From positions 372,001 to 436,000 of the forward strand of contig NZ_CP068564.1 in assembly GCF_016767175.1 (NCBI RefSeq): a stretch of 64,000 nt of DNA, given 5' to 3'. The notes beneath the pieces were generated by a model that made no database searches, was not told the DNA's origin, and worked only from the letters and a program-made list of their open reading frames with translations. The stretch is from Keratinibaculum paraultunense (lineage in GTDB: Bacteria > Bacillota > Clostridia > Tissierellales > Tepidimicrobiaceae). Within the stretch, counting starts at the first letter, position 1. Each line of letters begins with the position of its first letter. A program made the position numbers and the translations under genes. Of this stretch, positions 26,872 through 35,802 are shown piece by piece.

Positions 26872-27477
26872 ATGTATACGTTGAGGAAGGAAGATTTCAA
26901 CACTAGAACCATGGTAAAGATTTCAGTACTTGGGGTGATAGCTTTTATACTTATGCTATTGGATTTCCCCCTTTGGTTTACACCACCTTTTTTAAAATTT
27001 GACGTATCCGATGTACCAGCATTAATTGGTTCTTTTGCATTGGGACCTATGGCAGGGGTTATAGTTCAATTGGTTAAGAATCTGTTGAAGATACTATTAG
27101 CTGGTACCAATACTGCAGTTGTAGGGGAGATTGCTAATTTTATAGTAGGTAGTGTATTTGCCTATGTGGCAGGTTTGATTTATTATAAGGAAAAGACCTT
27201 TAAAAATGCAGTAATTGGTCTAGTAGTAGGAACTATAGCTATGACTGTAGTTATTTCCATAGCTAATTACTATATTATGATACCTTTTTATGCAAAGGCC
27301 TATGGTATGCCTTTAGACAAGATTATCACTATAAGTGGAGCGGTAAATAAATATGTAGTGGATTTAAAAAGCCTTATCATATTTGCTGTAATACCTTTTA
27401 ATTTATTAAAAGGAGTTGTAGTTAGTTTGATTACCATATTATTATATAAAAGGGTGTCACCAATATTAAAAAGTTAA
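26872..27477 (+). CDS. ribU: Riboflavin ECF transporter S component RibU
   Basis: RibU is the substrate-binding membrane subunit that takes up riboflavin with a shared EcfA/A'/T module encoded elsewhere. The 201-residue protein has about six helices and the family block FLKFDVSDVPALIGSFALGP, followed by AGVIVQLVKNLLKILL. A MIPFYAKAYGMPLDKI segment is also typical. The start ATG 26872 has GGAGGG. The FMN riboswitch and consensus promoter upstream confirm the assignment. No riboflavin synthesis gene is in the window. Confidence 0.95.
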   Translation: MYTLRKEDFNTRTMVKISVLGVIAFILMLLDFPLWFTPPFLKFDVSDVPALIGSFALGPMAGVIVQLVKNLLKILLAGTNTAVVGEIANFIVGSVFAYVAGLIYYKEKTFKNAVIGLVVGTIAMTVVISIANYYIMIPFYAKAYGMPLDKIITISGAVNKYVVDLKSLIIFAVIPFNLLKGVVVSLITILLYKRVSPILKS

Positions 27478-27510
27478 AAACATATTATATAAATTATGTT
27501 TTATAAAATG

Positions 27511-27532
27511 CGGGTCTTAGACCCGTATTTTT
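27511..27532 (+). terminator. Terminator of ribU
   Basis: CGGGTC (27511-27516), loop TTA and GACCCG (27520-27525), followed by TATTTTTAATT. Confidence 0.85.
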
Positions 27533-27597
27533 AATTGTGCATTAGATGACTAAATGCTATAATAAAAGGTAGTTTAAGGAATAGGAAGGTTGATTTT

Positions 27598-28059
27598 ATG
27601 GTAAGAATAGTATTAAAAGGATTAAAAGAAACAGAAGAATTTGGAGAGAAATTAGGCAGTATATTAAAACCTGGAGATATTATATCCTTAACTGGAGATT
27701 TAGGTGCAGGAAAGACTACTTTAACCAAATCAATTGGTAAGGGTTTAGGAGTAGAGGACTATATAACCAGCCCTACTTTTACTTTGATAAATGAATACAA
27801 AGGAAGGATAAATCTATATCATTTTGATGTATATAGATTGGAAGGTTCTATGGATTTATATGATTTAGGATTTGAAGAATATATTTATTCTGATGGTATT
27901 TCCATAATAGAGTGGGGAGATAAAATAGAGGAAGTATTACCAAAAGAAAGGATAAATATAAGAATAGAAAAAGGTGCAGAATTAGATGAAAGGATAATAT
28001 ATATATATGGAGAAGGAGAAAGATTTGAACAATTTATTAAGGAGTTGAATATAGATTGA
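27598..28059 (+). CDS. tsaE: tRNA t6A synthesis ATPase TsaE
   Basis: TsaE is the small ATPase that works with TsaB and TsaD in making N6-threonylcarbamoyl-adenosine on ANN-decoding tRNAs. The 153-residue protein has the P-loop GDLGAGKTTLTKSIGKGLGV and the motif SPTFTLINEYKG, then LYHFDVYRLEG. The start ATG 27598 has AGGAAGG at nine bases. It heads the tsaE-tsaB-rimI-tsaD operon, in the same order as ydiB-ydiC-ydiD-gcp of B. subtilis. Its stop overlaps the TTG start of tsaB by four bases. Confidence 0.96.
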   Translation: MVRIVLKGLKETEEFGEKLGSILKPGDIISLTGDLGAGKTTLTKSIGKGLGVEDYITSPTFTLINEYKGRINLYHFDVYRLEGSMDLYDLGFEEYIYSDGISIIEWGDKIEEVLPKERINIRIEKGAELDERIIYIYGEGERFEQFIKELNID

Positions 28060-28757
28060 AAACATTAGCTGTGGATACATCTACTATGATGGCTACTTGT
28101 GCCTTATTAGATGAGGATAGATTATTAGGAGAATTTTCGTTAAATCAAGATATGTCTCATTCGGAAAATTTAGTTCCTATGATAAAAAACATGTTGGATA
28201 ATTTAAAATTTAAAATAGAAGATGTAGATATATTTGGAGTAGCAACAGGTCCCGGTTCATTTACTGGATTAAGAATTGGAATAGCAACTGTTAAGGCTTT
28301 TGCTCATGTATTTGATAAGCCTGTAGTAGGCGTTTCTACCTTAGAAGGTTTAGCTTTTAATTTTCCATGTGATAATGGCTTTATAGTACCTATGATAGAT
28401 GCTCGTAGAAATAGGGTGTATTCAGGCGTATATAAAAGGATAGATGGTAAACTTAAAAAAATAGTGGATCCTACTATAATGGAAGTAGAGGAATTGTTGA
28501 CAATATTGAGAGATGAATACGATTATATAATGATAAATGGAAATGGAACTTTAGTTTATAAGGATATTATATTAAATGTACTTAAGGATAAGGTAAATAT
28601 AGCGCCTGTAAATTTAAATAGCTGTAGAGCGTCTAGTATTGGGGAATTAGCTTTTTTAAAATATAAGGAGGGTAAAAGGGATAATTATTATGATTTAGTT
28701 CCAAACTATCTTAGGGAATCTCAAGCTCAAAGAGAATTAAGAAAGAGGGATAGGTAG
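28056..28757 (+). CDS. tsaB: tRNA t6A synthesis protein TsaB
   Basis: TsaB is the partner scaffold of TsaD in the t6A complex. The 233-residue protein begins KTLAVDTSTMMATCALLDED and has the conserved VATGPGSFTGLRIGIATVKA and IDARRNRVYSGVY segments. It keeps the ASKHA-like fold but lacks the metal site of TsaD. The start TTG 28056 overlaps the tsaE stop, with GGAG 11 bases before. rimI begins one base after its stop. Confidence 0.95.
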   Translation: MKTLAVDTSTMMATCALLDEDRLLGEFSLNQDMSHSENLVPMIKNMLDNLKFKIEDVDIFGVATGPGSFTGLRIGIATVKAFAHVFDKPVVGVSTLEGLAFNFPCDNGFIVPMIDARRNRVYSGVYKRIDGKLKKIVDPTIMEVEELLTILRDEYDYIMINGNGTLVYKDIILNVLKDKVNIAPVNLNSCRASSIGELAFLKYKEGKRDNYYDLVPNYLRESQAQRELRKRDR

Positions 28758-28758
28758 A

Positions 28759-29208
28759 ATGAATGTATTTGTTAGAGAAATGATTGAATCAGATATAGAT
28801 AGGGTTTTAGAAATAGAGAGGGAAAGTTTCTCTCCTCCTTGGTCAAGGGAGGCATTTTTATTAGAGTTGACCAAAAATATATTGGCAAAATATATAGTAG
28901 TAGAAGTGGATGGCAGAGTCGTTGGATATGGAGGAATATGGCTTATACTAGATGAAGGTCATATTACCAATATTGCAGTAGATAAGGAATATAGAGGATT
29001 AGGTTTAGGTGATAAGCTATTAGAAGGCTTAATTCAGTTATGTATAGATAGAGATATAAAGGTTATTACATTGGAAGTAAGAAAATCTAACGAAGTGGCT
29101 AAAGAGCTATATAAAAAGCATGGATTTAAAGAGTGCGGCATTAGACCAGGATATTATACGAATAATAATGAAGATGCAATAATAATGTGGAAAACTATTG
29201 AAGTTTAG
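28759..29208 (+). CDS. rimI: Ribosomal protein S18 alanine N-acetyltransferase RimI
   Basis: A 149-residue GNAT-family enzyme. The start has IERESFSPPWSREAFLLEL, a RimI hallmark, and the acetyl-CoA loop is in NIAVDKEYRGLGLGDKLLEG, followed by LEVRKSNEVAKELYKKHGF. RimI acetylates the N-terminal alanine of ribosomal protein S18, although broader targets are known. The place between tsaB and tsaD supports the call. It is co-transcribed with both. Confidence 0.94.
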   Translation: MNVFVREMIESDIDRVLEIERESFSPPWSREAFLLELTKNILAKYIVVEVDGRVVGYGGIWLILDEGHITNIAVDKEYRGLGLGDKLLEGLIQLCIDRDIKVITLEVRKSNEVAKELYKKHGFKECGIRPGYYTNNNEDAIIMWKTIEV

Positions 29209-29220
29209 AGAGGTGATGAA

Positions 29221-30231
29221 ATGACTATAACATTAGCTATTGAGACTTCATGTGATGAAACCTCTTGTGCTATTTTACGAGATGGAAGGGAAATACTTTC
29301 AAATATTATATCTTCTCAAATTGAAATTCATAGAGAATTTGGTGGAGTAGTGCCAGAAGTAGCATCTAGAAAACATATTGAAAATATCAATATAATAATT
29401 CAACAGGCATTAGATGAAGCTAACATAAATTTTCATGATATAGATTTAGTTGGAGTTACTCAAGGGCCTGGACTAGTAGGTGCTTTATTAGTTGGAATAT
29501 CTACAGCAAAAGCTATAGCCTATGCTATTGATAAGCCTATAGTTGGGGTAAATCATATTGAAGGGCATATATGTGCAAATTATATTGACCATAAAGATTT
29601 AGAACCTCCTTTTACATGTTTAGTAGTATCAGGAGGGCATACTTATTTAGTCCAAGCTAAATCCTATACCGAATATGAATTAGTAGGTAGAACCAGAGAT
29701 GATGCAGCAGGTGAAGCTTTTGATAAGGTGGCTAGAGCATTAGGATTATCATACCCTGGTGGACCTTTGATAGATGAGCTATCTAAAAAAGGAGATAAAT
29801 ATGCTATAGATTTTCCACGAGTATATTTAGAACAAGATAGTTATGATTTTAGTTTTAGTGGATTAAAAACTGCTGTACTAAATTATTTAAATCAAAAGAG
29901 ACAAAAGAATGAAGATATAATAATAGAAGATGTAGCTGCATCTTTTCAACAATCAGTAATAGAGGTTCTTGTAGAAAAGACTATAAAGTTAGCTAAAGAG
30001 AGAAAATCAGATAAAATAGTTATGGCTGGTGGAGTAGCAGCTAATGAAGGATTACGAAGTTTAATGAACTATAGAGGAAAAGAGGAAGGAATTAAGATAT
30101 TATATCCTTCTAGAATATTATGCACAGATAATGCCGCTATGATAGGTTCTGCTGCTTATTTTCATTATATGGAAGGAGATATTTCAAATTTATATTTAAA
30201 TGTAGAGCCAAATTTAGAGTTAAAAGGATAA
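29221..30231 (+). CDS. tsaD: tRNA t6A threonylcarbamoyltransferase TsaD
   Basis: TsaD transfers the threonylcarbamoyl group to A37 of tRNA. The 336-residue protein begins [20 protein letters not shown] and has the metal motif HIEGH (H112 and H116), [11 protein letters not shown], and [19 protein letters not shown]. The ATP-binding rear part ([14 protein letters not shown] and [13 protein letters not shown]) is complete. The start ATG 29221 has AGAGGTG. It ends the t6A operon. No hairpin terminator is evident; the convergent ABC-F gene lies beyond a DnaA-box cluster. Confidence 0.97.
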   Translation: MTITLAIETSCDETSCAILRDGREILSNIISSQIEIHREFGGVVPEVASRKHIENINIIIQQALDEANINFHDIDLVGVTQGPGLVGALLVGISTAKAIAYAIDKPIVGVNHIEGHICANYIDHKDLEPPFTCLVVSGGHTYLVQAKSYTEYELVGRTRDDAAGEAFDKVARALGLSYPGGPLIDELSKKGDKYAIDFPRVYLEQDSYDFSFSGLKTAVLNYLNQKRQKNEDIIIEDVAASFQQSVIEVLVEKTIKLAKERKSDKIVMAGGVAANEGLRSLMNYRGKEEGIKILYPSRILCTDNAAMIGSAAYFHYMEGDISNLYLNVEPNLELKG

Positions 30232-30243
30232 ATACAAACAGAT

Positions 30244-30382
30244 TTTTCCACATTATTTCCACAAAACAAATTTGGTTGACAATAAAAATATGTGGATAAT
30301 GTGGAAAACTCCTTATAAACCACAATAATTGGACAAACTAATGGGGATAAATTTGTGGATTTTGTGTATAACTTGTGGATAA
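30244..30382. promoter_or_regulatory. DnaA-box cluster between tsaD and the ABC-F gene
   Basis: Two perfect TGTGGATAA boxes (30291-30299, 30374-30382) lie among one-mismatch variants: TGTGGAAAA (30300-30308), TGGGGATAA (30342-30350), TGTGTATAA (30363-30371), TTTTCCACA (30244-30252), and weaker ATTTCCACA (30255-30263) and TGTGGATTT (30354-30362). They fill the whole 161-bp gap between convergent genes, so they are unlikely to be promoter elements. From memory, B. subtilis has a DnaA-box cluster in the equivalent gcp-ydiF gap. Confidence 0.85.
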
Positions 30383-30392
30383 TATGGGGAAA

Positions 30393-32300
30393 CTATTCTT
30401 CTGTTAATTTTATCCATTGATCATAAAGAGCATTAATTTTAATTTCTAGAGTTTCCCTTTTTTTAGTCAGCTCAATTACTTTTTCTGGTTTATCATATAT
30501 ATTTGGATCGCAAAGTAGTTTATCTATTTCTTTCATATTTGTTTCTTTTTGTTCAATCATTTTTTCTAACTTTATTATTTCCTTTTTCTTTTTTTTCATA
30601 GCTTCTAATTTTTCTCTTTGTTTTTTTCGTTCTAATTTTATTTGAGTTTTTGTTTTATAATCGTCATATTCTTTAATTGCTACTTCATTTTTCTTTTCTA
30701 AATAATAATTATAGTTACCTAGATATTCTTTTATGCCTTCTTCAGTTAATTCAAAAACTTTATTCACCACTTTATTTAAAAAATATCTATCATGGGATAT
30801 AACAAATAAAGTGCCTTCGTAGTTCATTAAAGCGTCTTCTAATACTTCCTTTGAATCTATGTCTAAATGATTAGTAGGCTCGTCCATAAGAAGAAAATTA
30901 GCATTGGAAAGCATCATTTTTAGTAAAGCTAGTCTAGCTCTTTCACCACCGCTTAATTCACTTATTTCTTTAAAGATATCATCTCCAATGAATAAAAATT
31001 TACTTAATAGAGAGCGAATTTCATAATAATTTAGTTTAGGATTATCATCCCATATTTCATCTATTACGGTTTTATTTAAATTAAGTTTAGTTTGTTCTTG
31101 ATCGAAATATCCAATATGGACATTATGTCCTAAGGATATAGTTCCACTATCATAAGGAATTTGATTTAATATAATTTTAAAAAGAGTAGTTTTCCCAACT
31201 CCATTAGGACCAATTAATCCTACTTTTTCTCCTCTATATATGGCAAAGCTTATATCTTCAAGTAGCTTATGTTCATTAAATGATTTATTTAAATTTTCAA
31301 CTCTAAGTACATCTCTTCCACTTTTTATATTTGGTTTAAAAGTTATTTTAGCTTTTTTATTGTTTATAGGTTTATCTATTAATTTTATTTTATCTAACAT
31401 TTTTTGTCGAGATTGAGCTTGTTTTATATAACGGCTATCGCCATAATTGGAAAATCTTTTTATAATTTCTTCCTGTCTTTTAATTTCTTTTTGTTGATCT
31501 TCATATTGCTTTTTTAATAGTTCTATGTCTTTTTTTCTTTGTTTCATATATTGAGAGTAATTCATATTATATATTTTAATCTCTTTATTTTCTAATAAAA
31601 ATATTTTTGAGACTATATTATCTAAAAAGTATCTATCATGGGATATAACAAGTATTGCTCCAGTATATTCTTTAAGATAGTTTTCTAACCAATTGATAGC
31701 TTCTATATCTAAATGATTTGTAGGTTCATCTAATAATAGCAAATCTGGTTTTTCTAGTAACAATTTAGCTAGAGACAATCTAGATTTTTGACCACCACTT
31801 AATATATTTACTCTTTTATCCATATCTTTATCTTTAAATCCTAAACCTTTTAATACACCTTTGATTTCTGATCTATATCCATATCCATTGTTATTATCAA
31901 ATTTTTCCATAATGTGAGCATAATCTTCCATTAGTTTTTCTAATCTAGTAGAATTAGTTTTACTTCCTTCTATGCTGATTTCTTGTTCTAATTTTCTTAG
32001 TTTTTTTTCCATTTCAAGTAAAGGTTTAAATACATTTAGGCACTCGTTAAATAATGTGTCATTGCCACTTATATAAGTATGTTGCTTTAAATAACCTATT
32101 TTTAAATCTTTTCGAATATATATTTCACCTGCATCTTTATGAGTTTCACCTGCTAATATATTAAAAAGAGTAGTTTTACCAGAACCATTAAGCCCTATAA
32201 GACCAATTTTATCACCATTTTCTACTGTAAAACTTATATTTTTTAGTATTTCATTTACCCCATAGGATTTAGATATATTATTACACGAAAGTACTATCAT
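30393..32300 (-). CDS. ABC-F family ATPase (YdiF-like)
   Basis: A 635-residue protein with two ABC domains and no membrane part, as in ABC-F factors that act on the ribosome. N-terminal domain: Walker A GLNGSGKTTLFN, signature LSGGQKSRLSLAKLL, Walker B LLLLDEPTNHLD. C-terminal domain: Walker A GPNGVGKTTLFK, signature LSGGERARLALLKMM, Walker B LLMDEPTNHLD. The charged interdomain linker (QMKQRKKDIELLKKQYEDQQ-like region) and a lysine-rich C-terminal coiled coil of about 90 residues are present. The place beside tsaD and near rex matches ydiF in B. subtilis. Housekeeping rather than antibiotic-protection function is more likely. Confidence 0.93.
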   Translation of the reverse strand: MIVLSCNNISKSYGVNEILKNISFTVENGDKIGLIGLNGSGKTTLFNILAGETHKDAGEIYIRKDLKIGYLKQHTYISGNDTLFNECLNVFKPLLEMEKKLRKLEQEISIEGSKTNSTRLEKLMEDYAHIMEKFDNNNGYGYRSEIKGVLKGLGFKDKDMDKRVNILSGGQKSRLSLAKLLLEKPDLLLLDEPTNHLDIEAINWLENYLKEYTGAILVISHDRYFLDNIVSKIFLLENKEIKIYNMNYSQYMKQRKKDIELLKKQYEDQQKEIKRQEEIIKRFSNYGDSRYIKQAQSRQKMLDKIKLIDKPINNKKAKITFKPNIKSGRDVLRVENLNKSFNEHKLLEDISFAIYRGEKVGLIGPNGVGKTTLFKIILNQIPYDSGTISLGHNVHIGYFDQEQTKLNLNKTVIDEIWDDNPKLNYYEIRSLLSKFLFIGDDIFKEISELSGGERARLALLKMMLSNANFLLMDEPTNHLDIDSKEVLEDALMNYEGTLFVISHDRYFLNKVVNKVFELTEEGIKEYLGNYNYYLEKKNEVAIKEYDDYKTKTQIKLERKKQREKLEAMKKKKKEIIKLEKMIEQKETNMKEIDKLLCDPNIYDKPEKVIELTKKRETLEIKINALYDQWIKLTEE

Positions 32301-32344
32301 ATTACATCACCTATTTTCTATGCATTATATTATTATTTTATCAA

Positions 32345-32379
32345 AAAAAATAGTCCTTTAAAAGTAAGGACTATTTTTT
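32345..32379 (-). terminator. Terminator of the small Cys-rich gene
   Basis: The arms AAAAAATAGTCCTT (32345-32358) and AAGGACTATTTTTT (32366-32379) enclose a seven-base loop. On the minus strand a T-run follows. The gene's stop codon is in the stem. Confidence 0.87.
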
Positions 32380-32583
32380 ATCTAATTCCATTGCCATACT
32401 AGATAATACTTTATCGATTAAATTTATATCACATTTACCTTCATCAGTGAAATGAGTACAATTTTCACAGCTTTCATATTTTTCTTCGTATACACTAGAA
32501 GTTATATCTAATATACCTTCGTATTTGGGTGCATAAGAATTACAGTATATAGCTATTTTTCTAAGTTGTTCTTTACTAGCCAT
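32371..32583 (-). CDS. Small cysteine-containing protein, function unknown
   Basis: A 70-residue soluble protein with a good ribosome site (AGGAGG) before ATG 32583. The rear half has a compact cysteine group, ESCENCTHFTDEGKCDI, with the spacing C-x2-C-x8-C and one more Cys nearer the start (AIYCNS). This could hold a metal or an Fe-S centre. I do not recognise a named family. The gene is monocistronic with its own terminator and divergent from rex, the NADH-responsive repressor, which may or may not be meaningful. Confidence 0.75.
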   Translation of the reverse strand: MASKEQLRKIAIYCNSYAPKYEGILDITSSVYEEKYESCENCTHFTDEGKCDINLIDKVLSSMAMELDKK

Positions 32584-32699
32584 AGTAAAACCTCCTATGT
32601 AATTATGATGTATTAATATTATTAGTATTTTAAAAATTAATATACAAGTAATATTTTAAAATAAAGTAATATATTAAATGAGTATTCTAAATGCTTAAA

Positions 32700-32728
32700 T
32701 TGACCTATTAATATTATTTTGCTATAAT
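32700..32728 (+). promoter_or_regulatory. Sigma-A promoter of rex
   Basis: TTGACC (32700-32705), a 17-base spacer and a perfect TATAAT (32723-32728), about 50 bp before the rex start. Confidence 0.88.
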
Positions 32729-32777
32729 AAGAGCACAATAAAGATAGGATATTTAGATATGTGAGGGGAGTGAAATA

Positions 32778-33431
32778 ATGGATAAAGAGAAAGAGAATAG
32801 AGTTTCAATAACAGTTATTCGGAGGCTGCCTAAATATTATAGATATTTAGGAGAATTACTAAAGAAGGGAATAAATAGGGTATCATCTCAAGAGTTGAGT
32901 GAATTAACTGGTTTTACTGCATCTCAAATAAGACAGGACTTAAATAATTTTGGTGGGTTTGGGCAGCAAGGTTATGGATACAATGTAGAAGGTCTATATT
33001 ATCAGTTAGGAAAGATTTTAGGATTAGATAGAACCTATAATACTGTGATAGTTGGTGCTGGGAATTTAGGTCAGGCAATTGCTAATTATAAGGGATTTGA
33101 AGATGCCGGATTTAAAGTACTTTCTTTATTTGATAAAAATCCTAAATTAATAGGGTTAAAAATAAGAGATATAGAAATAAGAGATGTAGATGAGTTAGAA
33201 GATTTTATTAAAGAAAACAATGTAGAAATAGGAATTATAACTACTCCTAAAGAAAATGCTCAAGAAATTGCAGATATTTACATGAAAAGTGGAATAAAAG
33301 GAATTTGGAATTTTGCACCAGCTGATTTAAAAGTAGATGATGATGTAGTAATAGAAAATGTTCATTTAAATGAATCCCTGTTTACTTTATCTTATTTTTT
33401 AAAAAACAAATCCGATTATGTTAAGAATTGA
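32778..33431 (+). CDS. rex: Redox-sensing repressor Rex
   Basis: Rex senses the NADH/NAD ratio and represses fermentation and electron-transfer genes when NADH is low. The 217-residue protein has the winged-helix N-terminus (TVIRRLPKYYRYLGELLKKG, then SSQELSELTGFTASQIRQDL), the NAD-binding Rossmann motif VGAGNLGQAI, and the swapped C-terminal helix. The start ATG 32778 has GAGGGGAG. A promoter and a terminator frame it as a single-gene unit. Likely targets nearby are the acd-etfBA genes 395 bp downstream, which have a candidate operator. Confidence 0.97.
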   Translation: MDKEKENRVSITVIRRLPKYYRYLGELLKKGINRVSSQELSELTGFTASQIRQDLNNFGGFGQQGYGYNVEGLYYQLGKILGLDRTYNTVIVGAGNLGQAIANYKGFEDAGFKVLSLFDKNPKLIGLKIRDIEIRDVDELEDFIKENNVEIGIITTPKENAQEIADIYMKSGIKGIWNFAPADLKVDDDVVIENVHLNESLFTLSYFLKNKSDYVKN

Positions 33432-33439
33432 TTTTTAAG

Positions 33440-33480
33440 AAAGAGGTTGTAGTTATTTTACTATAATCTCTTTTTTATTT
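33440..33480 (+). terminator. Terminator of rex
   Basis: The arms AAGAGGTTGTAGT (33441-33453) and ACTATAATCTCTT (33460-33472) pair with G-T wobbles and run into six or more Ts. Confidence 0.78.
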
Positions 33481-33603
33481 GTTTTTTTATAATTTTATTT
33501 GATGATTAATTTAAAATAAAAGTGAAACAGAAACAAAATTTGGTAATTAAACAGTCTAGAAAGATAAAAAATTAACAAATTTTATAGAAATAGTTTAACT
33601 AAA

Positions 33604-33632
33604 TTGACTATCATATATATATTGATTACAAT
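33604..33632 (+). promoter_or_regulatory. Probable promoter of acd-etfB-etfA
   Basis: TTGACT (33604-33609), a 17-base spacer and TACAAT (33627-33632). Transcription would start near 33640 and leave a leader of about 185 bases before acd. The rest of the 394-bp gap is AT-rich with no gene. Confidence 0.65.
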
Positions 33633-33702
33633 ATATATATGGATATATAATGTATATTATGAAATATAGATTTAATTAATTATTAAAATTTTAGTCTAGT
33701 TA

Positions 33703-33720
33703 TTGAAAAACATTTAACAT
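33703..33720 (+). promoter_or_regulatory. Candidate Rex operator before acd
   Basis: TTGAAAAACATTTAACAT matches the clostridial Rex consensus TTGTTAA-N4-TTAACAA at 11 of 14 fixed positions, with the right half nearly perfect. It lies downstream of the predicted start point, so it would act as a roadblock or serve a second promoter. The match is imperfect and the call is tentative. Confidence 0.4.
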
Positions 33721-33825
33721 ATTTTTAATTTTAATTAAGCTTTCATTTTGGTTTATCTCTCCTAAGATTATATTGAAATAGGGGAGACATCCAAATTGAT
33801 ATAAAATATTTAAGGAGGGAAGTAT

Positions 33826-34965
33826 ATGAATTTCAATTTGACAAAAGAGCAGGAAATGGTAAGAGATGTAATGAGAAAATTTGCTGAAGAGGAAGTTGAA
33901 CCTATAGCTGCAGAGATTGATGAGGAATCTAGGTTCCCGAGGGAAACAGTAGAAAAAATGGCTAGATACAATATGCTAGGCATACCTTTTCCTGTAGAGT
34001 ATGGAGGTGCAGGTGGAGACGAAATAGCTTATGTTATAGCTGTAGAGGAGCTATCTAAGGTATGTGCTACTACTGGAGTTATTTGTTCTGCTCATACTTC
34101 TTTAGGATGTTGGCCAATATATAGATATGGCACAGAAGAACAAAAACAAAAATATTTAAGACCTTTAGCAAAAGGAGAAAAACTTGGAGCGTTTGCTTTA
34201 ACAGAACCTAATGCAGGTACTGATGCAGCAGGTCAGCAAACCGTAGCAGTATTAGATGGAGATAATTATATATTAAATGGAACTAAAATATTTATAACTA
34301 ACGGTGGACAAGCTGATGTATACATAGTATTTGCAATGACTGACAAGACAAAAGGTACTAGGGGAATATCAGCTTTTATAGTAGAAAAAGATTTTCCAGG
34401 TTTTAGTATAGGCAAGATAGAAGATAAAATGGGAATCAGAGCTTCTTCTACTGCAGAATTAATATTTAGAGATTGTATAGTACCAAAAGAAAACCTTTTA
34501 GGAGAAGAAGGGCAAGGATTTAAAATTGCTATGTCAACATTAGATGGAGGGCGAATAGGAATTGCAGCACAAGCATTAGGTATAGCGGAAGGTGCTTTAA
34601 ATGAAACTATAAAGTATGTTAAGGAAAGAGAACAATTTGGGAGACCTTTGGCTAAATTTCAGGGGTTACAGTGGATGATAGCGGATATGGCAACAGATAT
34701 AGAGGCGAGTAAATTATTAGTATATAGGGCAGCCTTTAATAAGGCTAATGGACTCCCTTATAATAAAGAGGCAGCTATGGCTAAATTATTTGCAGCTACT
34801 ACTGCTATGGATGTAACTACAAAATGTGTGCAACTTCATGGAGGATATGGATATACAAAAGATTACCCTGTAGAAAGAATGATGAGGGACGCTAAGATTA
34901 CTGAAATATATGAAGGAACATCTCAAGTACAGCAAATGGTTATTTCAAGTAATATATTGAGATAA
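33826..34965 (+). CDS. Acyl-CoA dehydrogenase (butyryl-CoA dehydrogenase-like)
   Basis: A 379-residue FAD enzyme that interconverts acyl-CoA and enoyl-CoA. Motifs: [19 protein letters not shown] and the [18 protein letters not shown] segment for [33 protein letters not shown], and the catalytic base Glu in [16 protein letters not shown]. Length and motifs fit the short-chain Bcd group. With etfB and a ferredoxin-fused etfA directly downstream it probably works in the reductive direction, taking electrons from Etf. The natural substrate may be crotonyl-CoA, a branched enoyl-CoA or an aryl-acrylyl-CoA. The start ATG 33826 has AAGGAGGGAAG. Confidence 0.94.
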   Translation: MNFNLTKEQEMVRDVMRKFAEEEVEPIAAEIDEESRFPRETVEKMARYNMLGIPFPVEYGGAGGDEIAYVIAVEELSKVCATTGVICSAHTSLGCWPIYRYGTEEQKQKYLRPLAKGEKLGAFALTEPNAGTDAAGQQTVAVLDGDNYILNGTKIFITNGGQADVYIVFAMTDKTKGTRGISAFIVEKDFPGFSIGKIEDKMGIRASSTAELIFRDCIVPKENLLGEEGQGFKIAMSTLDGGRIGIAAQALGIAEGALNETIKYVKEREQFGRPLAKFQGLQWMIADMATDIEASKLLVYRAAFNKANGLPYNKEAAMAKLFAATTAMDVTTKCVQLHGGYGYTKDYPVERMMRDAKITEIYEGTSQVQQMVISSNILR

Positions 34966-34988
34966 AATATGAAGAAGGAGGTATTTTG

Positions 34989-35780
34989 ATGAACATTATA
35001 GTATGTATAAAACAAGTTCCTGATACTAATGAAGTAAAAATAGATCCAAAGACGGGAACTTTAATTCGAGAAGGAGTACCTAGTATTATAAACCCAGATG
35101 ATAGAAATGCTTTAGAAGAAGCTTTAAGAATAAAAGATGAGTTAGAAGATGTAAAAGTTACAGTACTTAGTATGGGACCACCTCAAGCTAAATTGGCATT
35201 AGTTGAGGCTATAGCTATGGGAGCAGATGAAGGTATATTGCTAAGTGATAGAGCTTTTGCAGGTTCTGATACATTGGCTACATCTACAGCGTTGGCAGCG
35301 GCAATTAAATTTTTGGGAGATTTTGATTTGATTTGCTGTGGTAGGCAAGCTATAGATGGAGATACTGCACAAGTGGGTCCTCAAATAGCTGAGCATTTGG
35401 GAATATCACAAATTACTTATGTAAGTGAATTAAAATTAGAAGGCAAAAAAATAACGGCTAAAAGGGTTCTTGAAGATGGATACTTTGTTATGCAGGCAGA
35501 ATTACCAGCTTTAATTACTGCAATAAAAGAATTAAATGGACCTAGGTACCCATCTATAAGAGGGATATATGAGGGATTTAAAGGTGATAAAATAAGGGTT
35601 TTAACAGCTAAAGATATAGGTGTGGATGAAAATATTGTAGGATTAAATGGTTCACCTACACAAGTAAGTAAATCCTTTACACCTCCTGAAAGAACGAGAG
35701 AATTAGAAATACTTGAAGGAAGTCCTGAAGAACAAGCAAAGAAATTGATTGCAAGATTAAAAGAAGAAAAATTAATATAG
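34989..35780 (+). CDS. etfB: Electron transfer flavoprotein beta subunit
   Basis: A 263-residue EtfB. It begins MNIIVCIKQVPDTNEVKIDP and has DLICCGRQAIDGDTAQVGPQ, a stretch I associate with EtfB of bifurcating complexes. It pairs with EtfA and bears a flavin at the subunit interface. The start is ATG 34989 with AAGGAGG before it; TTG 34986 is directly adjacent and less likely. It lies 23 bases after acd and 22 before etfA, so the three form one operon. Confidence 0.95.
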   Translation: MNIIVCIKQVPDTNEVKIDPKTGTLIREGVPSIINPDDRNALEEALRIKDELEDVKVTVLSMGPPQAKLALVEAIAMGADEGILLSDRAFAGSDTLATSTALAAAIKFLGDFDLICCGRQAIDGDTAQVGPQIAEHLGISQITYVSELKLEGKKITAKRVLEDGYFVMQAELPALITAIKELNGPRYPSIRGIYEGFKGDKIRVLTAKDIGVDENIVGLNGSPTQVSKSFTPPERTRELEILEGSPEEQAKKLIARLKEEKLI

Positions 35781-35802
35781 TGTTTAGAGAGGAGGAAATA
35801 GA

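Noticed and set aside
33541-33600. Further Rex operator candidates with TTAACAA near 33572
   Set aside because: Only a half-site is present; the left half does not match.
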